25,718 bases of DNA. It comes from Candidatus Marinamargulisbacteria bacterium SCGC AG-343-D04 (GTDB taxonomy: Bacteria; Margulisbacteria; Marinamargulisbacteria; GCA-2716485; GCA-002719695). The position numbers and the translations under genes are program-made. Where the stretch lies: contig QFBQ01000022.1 of assembly GCA_003265885.1 (NCBI GenBank), positions 1-25,718 of the forward strand, written 5' to 3'. The notes under the pieces are model-generated. The model was given only the letters and a program-made list of their open reading frames with translations. It was not told the DNA's origin and did not search any database. Numbering within the stretch: position 1 is the stretch's first letter; each line of letters opens with the position of its first letter. This document shows positions 15,847-23,018 of the stretch, one piece after another.

Positions 15847-17025
15847 ATGAATGGATTGCCGTTTAGGATATTGCCTAAAACTGTAGTGCCCCCTGAGGTA
15901 GCTGTGAGAATACGAGTTGAAGCAAGAGCTAAAGTAGTCGATACGACAGAAAAAGACTGTTTATCAGACATTTCAGAGGGAGGGGGATCTTTAACACTTA
16001 ATAGATTTCCTGAAGACATTATTTGTCAAATATCCTTAAAATTAACTCATAAAGAGATAGGTCTTCTACGACAAACATGTCGTTATTTGAGTTTTATTAC
16101 TCCTAAAGTGTATCCAGAAAGTATTCAACGGCTTCTGTTTAGTCCCAAAATTGTTTTAGCAAAAAAGTTATTTCAATATATGGGAAGGATAGAGGGAGTC
16201 GTTGGGTTTCTTCCAACAGTTCCGGTAGGGATTCTTCACTTTACGCGAGCTCAAAAAGAAATAATAGAAAGATTATTAGGATCAGGTTCTGGGGATGATG
16301 GGCTATTGCCTCCATCTATCCCTGAGCAGATGTTCACCCGTGTTCGACCTAAAGACGAAGGTCCATGGGGGCTTAGTGCTTTTAGGGGGTATCGTTTAAA
16401 TGAAGAGGTCTATTTTGGATGTCTTCAGTATGAAGGAGGCGGTCACAAACCTCAATATTTAAATAGGGTGTTTTATAAAATGCTTGAGCACGGTGGTGTG
16501 GAAAAACCTGAACTTGTGTCAACGATTGCACAGGTTGAATGTCAAGGTAAAATATTCGAGGGCGTAACTGTTCATAGTTCTGGAAATATTGATTTTACAA
16601 AGAAGATGGATAAATACGAAGAATCAAAAGATTATGGTGAACTCTGGACCTATATGGGAGATGTCACATTTGATGAAAATAACAATGTTGTAGGCTGTAA
16701 AGCCATAGAGATAAAATCCTGCTCTACATTTATTTTTAATGCAGCGCGGTTGAATGGTTTTTTTGACTCTTTGATGAGGTCTGGTTTAGAAGATAAAGTT
16801 GCGTCTCTTTCATTGAGATCGAACCACATTCACATTCTTCCAGAGGCTATAGGACGCCTTCGGGGCTTAATTAGGCTTGATATAAGTGAGAATAGGATTG
16901 CAGCTTTTCCAGACTCTTTTGAGTGCTTAGGTTCTTTAAGATCTCTTTATATGAGGAATAACGTGATAACAGCTCTTCCAAGATCCTTACACGCTAAACT
17001 TCCGAAATTAACAGACGTTTTTTAA
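15847..17025 (+). CDS. F-box-like and leucine-rich-repeat protein, candidate host-directed effector
   Basis: A 392-residue protein with no Sec signal. Residues about 50-90 read LNRFPEDIICQISLKLTHKE then LLRQTCRYLSF, which follow the F-box pattern (LP-x-(D/E)-(I/L)...(L)-x-x-(L)...VC+xW). Residues 318-392 form about three leucine-rich repeats of bacterial type (LSLRSNHIHILPEAIGRL, LDISENRIAAFP, LYMRNNVITALP). Between them is a 200-residue region that I do not recognise, with a beta-rich part (GKIFEGVTVHSSG). In eukaryotes F-box proteins join SKP1 and SCF ubiquitin ligases, with LRRs choosing substrate; intracellular bacteria such as Legionella use F-box effectors. A similar role is inferred, not shown. 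ATG 15847 has AAGGAG with 6-base spacing. Confidence 0.7.
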   Translation: MNGLPFRILPKTVVPPEVAVRIRVEARAKVVDTTEKDCLSDISEGGGSLTLNRFPEDIICQISLKLTHKEIGLLRQTCRYLSFITPKVYPESIQRLLFSPKIVLAKKLFQYMGRIEGVVGFLPTVPVGILHFTRAQKEIIERLLGSGSGDDGLLPPSIPEQMFTRVRPKDEGPWGLSAFRGYRLNEEVYFGCLQYEGGGHKPQYLNRVFYKMLEHGGVEKPELVSTIAQVECQGKIFEGVTVHSSGNIDFTKKMDKYEESKDYGELWTYMGDVTFDENNNVVGCKAIEIKSCSTFIFNAARLNGFFDSLMRSGLEDKVASLSLRSNHIHILPEAIGRLRGLIRLDISENRIAAFPDSFECLGSLRSLYMRNNVITALPRSLHAKLPKLTDVF

Positions 17026-17197
17026 GATTAGCATTAACAGTATATTTAATTTTATAAGACAAAGTAAATTTAAGTGTTTTTTAATAATGTCGAAACTGTT
17101 GCTCGTGGTCAAAGATTTGTGGATGTAGTTGATGAATCGTAAAAGTCTTTACTGTTTAATTAATGTCATTACGTCTGGCATTATTTTAGTGTTTCTA

Positions 17198-17222
17198 TAG
17201 CAGCAGGCTCACACTGTTGCTA
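17198..17222 (+). promoter_or_regulatory. Leader hairpin just upstream of addB
   Basis: TAGCAGCAG (17198-17206) pairs with CTGTTGCTA (17214-17222), 9 bp with one G-U pair and a 7-base loop. It ends 11 bases before the addB ATG and has no T-run, so it is more likely a translational element than a terminator. Confidence 0.35.
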
Positions 17223-17233
17223 CACTTATATCT

Positions 17234-20044
17234 ATGAGTCAATCCTATTGCTATCTTTATCAGAACACCTCTTTGCTTCATAGTAAATCCTTTGATCTTC
17301 TTTTAAATACTTTGCGCTATATGCCAGATAGTACTCTTGTTATCTGTCAAAACGCACTTAAGGCTAAGCAGTTACAAGAATACTGCGCATCAAGACTTTC
17401 TACACCTTTGCATAGTGTTTGCGTTTCTCATGATTGGTTTTTTCAACAATGGTTTTCTACTACGGAAACGTCTCATCAATTTTTATTGCATCATACGGCA
17501 CTTACGGTTTTATCTTTTCAGCAACGCACACCTCTCACCACTCAACTTTTAAACTCCCCTCCCCTGCTTACTGATTTCATTCGTTTTGTTGTCCTGGGGT
17601 ACTATTCGGGGATTCCATGGGAAAAAGCACGCACATTTTTTCCCTCTTTTAAACAAGAGTCTCTTGAAGAATGTATCGACATTGGAAAATGTCTCTATGA
17701 TACCTTGATCCAAGATCACCGCCTTGATTTGAAACAATTTTATACGCTAGAGTCTCATATTCCACCTTGCTTTAATCACATTAAACAGCTCTTTTTTATA
17801 GATAACACCCCCATGCACTCATGGGAAAAAAAGGTGTTTGATTTAGGCTCGAAATACTGGGATATGACTTTTATTCTCCCCCATTCTCCTCCTAAACCTA
17901 CTCTTTCTTGGCTTGAATCTAAAGTGTCGTCTCTCAATATGGACGACTCTTCATCAAAATCTTCAAAAACGCCAGTCCAGGTCTTTGAGCATTGTGAGGA
18001 CGAATGCCAGGAGTTTTTACATGTTTTACACGAATACTTTCATCGTGGAGCTACAACGCCATTGAAGGTTATTTATCCTTCAAAAGGAAAAACCATAGAT
18101 ATCTTAAAAAAAGCTCTTCTTAAAGAAGGACTGTCTTGGACCTTTGTGAATCCTTATAAAAACGAACAAAGTTTGTTGTTTCGAGCATGTATCGCGTGCC
18201 TACATTTTTTACAGAAGTCCCCCACTCTAGCCTCTATAGACGCACTGACCGCCACTCCAGGATGTGATCATATTCAGGACCCCCGCCAAGCTGGTCTAGC
18301 AATAGCGTTTGATATATATACACTTCGACATTGTAATAGCAGGTACTCTGTTTTTTCTAAGTCGAAAGATATAATAGATTCTATTCAAGAACTTTCGGAT
18401 ATTTTCTCTAAACAATCTCAACACCGTAAGGATAGCTCAATGGACTCGCTTCTAGACACTCTTGCAACTCAGAAAATTGCGACTCAACAACTTGTTTCGT
18501 ATCATCAAGAATTGATATCGCTATCACATGAAGACGACTGGTTATCTTGCTTTTGTAGATTTTTTAATGACATGATTCGAGCGTCTTTATCTGCTTTTAT
18601 TGACGAAGATTCTCTTGATCAACAGATTACCCCTATCATTAAAACGCTGAAATCTTTTCTGGTTCATTACCGGTCTTGGAGATATCAACATGGGGGGCGT
18701 TCTCTTTTTTATGAATCCTGCCTTCATTACCTGTCTTATCATAGTGTCCCCCCTGCCCCCTCTCAGGCTCATGTGGAGTTACTTACGTTAGATGAAGCAC
18801 GTTATATGTCTTGCTCTCATGTGGCGATATTGGGATGTTCTCAGTTTCTTCATCGAGATGACCCTCATCAAAATCTTTTTATTCATTCTAAATTTGAATA
18901 TGCCTGTAAAAGCTTTCCCTCTCATAATCTCGACCAGCGCGTTGAGGATATCAATAGACTTTATACGGAAGCGGAGTTTATGTACGTTAGTATGTCTACT
19001 CAGGTAGGGTCAGACACCCATGTTCCGTTATTAGGGATGGCCCCTACCCCAGTATCACAAAGAGTGATATCTCAAGATACGAAAGTTTCTAAACAGGTAG
19101 ATAAGCCTTCTGTTTCGCATTCTATGTCGGCTATTTTGAATGCCTGCCAACAGTTCAGTAAACGGCCGTTATCTGCAACGGCTCTGGATACCTATCAAGG
19201 GTGTCCTTATAAGTTCTTTTTAAATTATGTGGTAGGAATTTCTCCTATTGAGTCTCAACAAGAGCAGCTATCTAAATCTGAATGGGGAATGGCGCTTCAT
19301 CACATTTTAGAAAATGTGAATACGTGGATTTCGTCCCACCCAGAATATACTCGCGAAATGATTCGTCATCAACTTCAACTGAGCAGTGAAAAGGTTTTGG
19401 CGGCCTATCCATCACATTCTATCTCATGGAAAGCCAAAAAACGTATGTTGTTTGCTTCTGGTGAAGAGGAAAGTATGTTAGACCAGATTACGGATATTAT
19501 TATGAAGTCCGCGTACTATAAAACCCCATCGATTATTGAAGACGCCTTATTGGTATCTCTAGACAAAGAAACGGTGATTAAGGGTAAATGTGATGCGGTT
19601 TTTGATGACCCTCAAGGGCCTGTGCTAGTGGACTATAAAACAGGAAAAACGCTTCCTACAGGTAGGGAGATCGATACATTGCAGTCTCTTCAACTCCCAC
19701 TCTATCTTTATTGTTTATATAAAACTCAGAAAAAATTGCCTCAAGGGGCCGTTTATATTCAGTGCCATAGCCCTACCCTCGTCCAAGAAAAAGTGGCGTG
19801 TTGTACAGCGGAATCTAAGGGCGAGATCTTTGATGTGGGAAGAAAACGTCCTGTTATTTATGATGCATCATTTTTTGATAAAATTCATCGTCATATTACA
19901 GCTTTGGTTCATTTGATTAGACAGGGTCAGGTAGAAGCATCGATGGCTGAAAATGCTCTTATCTCAGAGTCTAAACGTGCACAATATTGCTCGTTTTGTG
20001 ATTACAGGCCTACGTGTCGCTATGAAAAGAGGTATGAACGATGA
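17234..20044 (+). CDS. addB: AddB-like subunit of the ATP-dependent helicase-nuclease, PD-(D/E)XK with Fe-S cluster
   Basis: A 936-residue partner of AddA for processing double-strand DNA ends to 3' overhangs for RecA. The C-terminal third is a PDDEXK nuclease: LSATALDTYQGCPYKFFLNYV, GMALHHILE, D787 in KGKCDAVFD, D800 and K802 in DYKTGK, and the QxxxY-like LQLPLYLYCL. Four cysteines typical of the AddB 4Fe-4S clasp are present: C657, C919, C922 and C928 (CxxC-x5-C). The N-terminal two thirds form an inactivated helicase-like region; I see no Walker A motif, as in alpha-proteobacterial AddB and unlike the Firmicutes form. There is no Shine-Dalgarno before ATG 17234, but a hairpin lies just upstream. 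It overlaps addA by ATGA. Confidence 0.85.
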   Translation: MSQSYCYLYQNTSLLHSKSFDLLLNTLRYMPDSTLVICQNALKAKQLQEYCASRLSTPLHSVCVSHDWFFQQWFSTTETSHQFLLHHTALTVLSFQQRTPLTTQLLNSPPLLTDFIRFVVLGYYSGIPWEKARTFFPSFKQESLEECIDIGKCLYDTLIQDHRLDLKQFYTLESHIPPCFNHIKQLFFIDNTPMHSWEKKVFDLGSKYWDMTFILPHSPPKPTLSWLESKVSSLNMDDSSSKSSKTPVQVFEHCEDECQEFLHVLHEYFHRGATTPLKVIYPSKGKTIDILKKALLKEGLSWTFVNPYKNEQSLLFRACIACLHFLQKSPTLASIDALTATPGCDHIQDPRQAGLAIAFDIYTLRHCNSRYSVFSKSKDIIDSIQELSDIFSKQSQHRKDSSMDSLLDTLATQKIATQQLVSYHQELISLSHEDDWLSCFCRFFNDMIRASLSAFIDEDSLDQQITPIIKTLKSFLVHYRSWRYQHGGRSLFYESCLHYLSYHSVPPAPSQAHVELLTLDEARYMSCSHVAILGCSQFLHRDDPHQNLFIHSKFEYACKSFPSHNLDQRVEDINRLYTEAEFMYVSMSTQVGSDTHVPLLGMAPTPVSQRVISQDTKVSKQVDKPSVSHSMSAILNACQQFSKRPLSATALDTYQGCPYKFFLNYVVGISPIESQQEQLSKSEWGMALHHILENVNTWISSHPEYTREMIRHQLQLSSEKVLAAYPSHSISWKAKKRMLFASGEEESMLDQITDIIMKSAYYKTPSIIEDALLVSLDKETVIKGKCDAVFDDPQGPVLVDYKTGKTLPTGREIDTLQSLQLPLYLYCLYKTQKKLPQGAVYIQCHSPTLVQEKVACCTAESKGEIFDVGRKRPVIYDASFFDKIHRHITALVHLIRQGQVEASMAENALISESKRAQYCSFCDYRPTCRYEKRYER

Positions 20045-22857
20045 AGTTAACAGTTAGTCAGAAAGCCGCTTTAGATTATTCTCAAAATATTTTAGTCGAG
20101 GCGGGAGCGGGCTCAGGAAAAACGACTTTGTTTGTGACACGATATTGCCAAATTTTAGAAGAAAATGTAGACATCTCTCCTCAACAGGTACTGGCTTTAA
20201 CGTTTACAAATAAAGCGGCGGGAGAATGTCTGTCTCGTATCTATAAACACTTTTCAGATAATGAATCTATCGATGGACGTATTCATGATATTTGGAGGCA
20301 ATTGCACCATGCGCATATTACGACGATTCATGGTTTTTGTGCTACCTTGTGCAGAGAGTTTGCATTTGAATGCGGGATTTCTCCTCAATTTTCTATTGTC
20401 AGTGATAGTGATAGACTGTTTTTAATACAATTGGCTTTTAAAGCTTTTATGATAGAGGTCCCAGAGTATTTAGAAGAAGACCTTACCCAATATTTGCGTC
20501 AATTTTCGGAATCTCGTTTAGAACGAGATATTCTTCAATGCTTTAATAAAGAAGATATCCTGTCTGGTTTTTCATCGGTAACAGAGCAAACGATGACGGA
20601 TCTTTCTCGGTGTACGTATAGAATTTATTTAGAGCTTAAAAAGCGAGTAGAACGTTTAAAGTTGAATAGTAATAGTTTGGATTATCATGATCTTATTGTC
20701 TGTGCAAAAAAGTTATTAGAGCAAAAGGAGATTCGCAATGAGGTTCAAGAGCGTTTTGCCTATATTATGGTAGATGAGTGCCAAGATACAGACCCTTTGC
20801 AATGGGATATTATGTCGTTGTTATGCCATTCGGAGCATCCGCTTCATGCACGGAAACTGTTTATGGTAGGAGATGTAAAGCAATGTATTTATCGGTTTAG
20901 AGGAGCAGATTTGTCTTTTTTTAAGCAACTCACTACAGATTTTACGTCATATTCTCAAACGTCATCTATTGTTCATTTATCTGAAAATTTTAGATCTTCT
21001 GAAAATGTTTTATCTGTCATAAATCCGGTTTTTTCGTATTTATTTGAACATCATTCTATTCATAAAACACAGTATACGCCTTTGCAGGCTCAGCTAGATA
21101 TAAGCGGACGTGTAGAGGCGTTGTTTTTGAAAGACAGCACAGAAATGTTGGATGAATTAGACATGATTTCTCGACGATGTTCTCAGGCATATTTAGATCA
21201 GGATTTGTCGTTTAAGGATATGTTGATTTTGACTCGTGAACGACGTTACGGAGAAAAAATTAAAGACTATTTAGTCGACAAAGGTTTTCCCGTGATTCTA
21301 GATAAACAAAAAGGCTTTTTCCAACAACAAGTGGTGCTGGATATGTTTAATTGCATTAAAGGATTATGTCATTTAAGCGATGATGTCTCATGGTTTTCTG
21401 TCTTACAATCTCCTTTTTTTGGAGCTTCTTTAGATCTTTCATTTTGTATTATTAATGCTCCTGGCAACAGTATAGTAGATAAATGTACGCAGTACTTGAG
21501 TTCAAAAGATATTAACCCAGATTACATTTCTTCTGTAAGGAGTATAAAAGAAATGGTGTCGGAGTGGGTATGCTGGTCTAAAACACAGCGCTTTTCGACA
21601 CTTATGTCGAGACTGATGAAACAAGGAAGCTTTCAGGCTTATTTGCAGGAAAAACATGAACGTGTGACACAGGCAGATCGTGTATTAGATTTATTACTAG
21701 AATGCGAATCATCCCCTCGATATTCCCGCTATACTTTATTAGAAGAATTAGAGTTTAAGTGTTCTATATATGACACACCATTCGAAAGTGATCAACCAGA
21801 AGATAATAGCATTCGGATTAGTACGATTCATTCCGCAAAAGGGCTGGAGTATCCTTTAGTTATTGTTGCTGGATGCCATAGAAAGTTTCCTTTGAAAACC
21901 AGTGATACCTGTTTGATTCATACTATGGGGATGCATGTTTCGGATGGGAGCGATTCTGGTAAAGAGCAGAGGAATGCTTTCTTTGGAAAAGAAACAGAGT
22001 TGTCTATAGAAGAAGAAAAGAGATTGTTTTATGTGGCATGTACACGAGCGAAGCGATATTTGGTGCTTTCTGGCTTAGTTCACTCGATGCATCAGCGGTC
22101 TTATATGAATTTTCTGTATCAGTTACCTGAGTTTAGAGTTGATGCTCACGCTTTATGTTTTGAAGACGAGGATCAGCAGATGGTATCTATAGATCTTATA
22201 CAACAGATACATGGACTTCCTGATAGAGATATAGAAACGAGGACCTCTTCAGCACGATCGATTACGTCTTCTTTATCTTTTCCAGATCCTTTTTCTATTG
22301 AGAACCCTACGTCGATTTCTTCTTTAGAGAAAGAGAGTCGTTCTTCTTATGAATCTGAATCCATGCAAACCCTATATTATGCACATGCTGGAACGTTGAT
22401 TCATGAGGGGATTATGAGATCTTTGCATGTCCAAGATCCGTCGTTTACGGTGCTTTCGTTTTTGAAAAATCATCCATTGTATAAGCTTCTTCCAGAATCT
22501 CTTCAAAAAAAATGTAGAGAATCCATTGAACATTCAATGGGACATGATCTGTTTCAGAGCTTGGACACAGCGGCATTGAGACATGAATACCCCGTTACTG
22601 GAGAATGGGAGGGAGTTTCCGTATCAGGGCGTATTGATATTTTAGAAAAAACAGGTGAAACCTTGCATATAGTAGATATAAAGACGGACAGCCTGTCTAG
22701 TATCGATCGGTTATTTGATCGCTATCATAAGCAACTGAACGGTTATGCACAGTGTTTGAAACGACTTTTTCCTGCGTATAACGATATTAGATGCACCTTG
22801 TTTTCGACAGAGCTAATAGAGGGCATCAGTTGGACGGGGGAACGCAGGACTCTGTGA
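20041..22857 (+). CDS. addA: AddA-like helicase-nuclease subunit (UvrD superfamily)
   Basis: A 938-residue SF1A helicase with C-terminal nuclease, the motor of the AddAB end-resection enzyme. Motifs: Walker A EAGAGSGKTT (20-29), motif Ia LALTFTNKAA, Walker B VDECQDTDPLQW, motif III VGDVKQCIYRFRGAD, motif IV SENFRSS, motif V STIHSAKGLEYPLV and motif VI EEEKRLFYVACTRAK. The nuclease has AGTLIHEG, D866 in SGRIDIL, D879 and K881 in DIKTDS, and QLNGYA. It is shorter than the usual AddA of about 1,100-1,250 residues, so the 2B or linker regions are compact. Its ATG overlaps the addB stop (ATGA) and GAGG lies about 8 bases upstream inside addB, indicating translational coupling. It converges on the SEL1 gene; two parS sites lie between. 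Confidence 0.92.
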   Translation: MKLTVSQKAALDYSQNILVEAGAGSGKTTLFVTRYCQILEENVDISPQQVLALTFTNKAAGECLSRIYKHFSDNESIDGRIHDIWRQLHHAHITTIHGFCATLCREFAFECGISPQFSIVSDSDRLFLIQLAFKAFMIEVPEYLEEDLTQYLRQFSESRLERDILQCFNKEDILSGFSSVTEQTMTDLSRCTYRIYLELKKRVERLKLNSNSLDYHDLIVCAKKLLEQKEIRNEVQERFAYIMVDECQDTDPLQWDIMSLLCHSEHPLHARKLFMVGDVKQCIYRFRGADLSFFKQLTTDFTSYSQTSSIVHLSENFRSSENVLSVINPVFSYLFEHHSIHKTQYTPLQAQLDISGRVEALFLKDSTEMLDELDMISRRCSQAYLDQDLSFKDMLILTRERRYGEKIKDYLVDKGFPVILDKQKGFFQQQVVLDMFNCIKGLCHLSDDVSWFSVLQSPFFGASLDLSFCIINAPGNSIVDKCTQYLSSKDINPDYISSVRSIKEMVSEWVCWSKTQRFSTLMSRLMKQGSFQAYLQEKHERVTQADRVLDLLLECESSPRYSRYTLLEELEFKCSIYDTPFESDQPEDNSIRISTIHSAKGLEYPLVIVAGCHRKFPLKTSDTCLIHTMGMHVSDGSDSGKEQRNAFFGKETELSIEEEKRLFYVACTRAKRYLVLSGLVHSMHQRSYMNFLYQLPEFRVDAHALCFEDEDQQMVSIDLIQQIHGLPDRDIETRTSSARSITSSLSFPDPFSIENPTSISSLEKESRSSYESESMQTLYYAHAGTLIHEGIMRSLHVQDPSFTVLSFLKNHPLYKLLPESLQKKCRESIEHSMGHDLFQSLDTAALRHEYPVTGEWEGVSVSGRIDILEKTGETLHIVDIKTDSLSSIDRLFDRYHKQLNGYAQCLKRLFPAYNDIRCTLFSTELIEGISWTGERRTL

Positions 22858-22869
22858 TTTAAAGCGAAT

Positions 22870-22885
22870 TGTTTCACGTGAAACA
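22870..22885. promoter_or_regulatory. parS centromere site (perfect)
   Basis: TGTTTCACGTGAAACA matches the parS consensus at all 16 positions. It lies 12 bp after the addA stop codon. Confidence 0.95.
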
Positions 22886-22890
22886 AAAAA

Positions 22891-22906
22891 TGTTTCACGT
22901 GAAACA
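22891..22906. promoter_or_regulatory. parS centromere site (perfect, second copy)
   Basis: A second perfect 16-bp parS, 5 bp after the first. Centre-to-centre distance is 21 bp, two helical turns, so both sites face the same side of the DNA. Confidence 0.95.
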
Positions 22907-22932
22907 TATCATTTGAATGGTTCAAGATGATA

Positions 22933-22992
22933 AAAACAGATCAATAACATTTGAGAGCGTCCTATATCCAGTATTGGCAATTAATCTGTTTT
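22933..22992 (+). terminator. Possible stem region between convergent addA and SEL1 genes
   Basis: AAAACAGATCAAT (22933-22945) pairs with ATTAATCTGTTTT (22980-22992), 12 of 13 positions, around a 34-base loop. A seven-T run follows at about 23002-23008. It sits where two transcripts meet, but the stem is AT-rich, so the call is weak. Confidence 0.35.
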
Positions 22993-23018
22993 GTACTACG
23001 CTTTTTTTACTTTATGTT

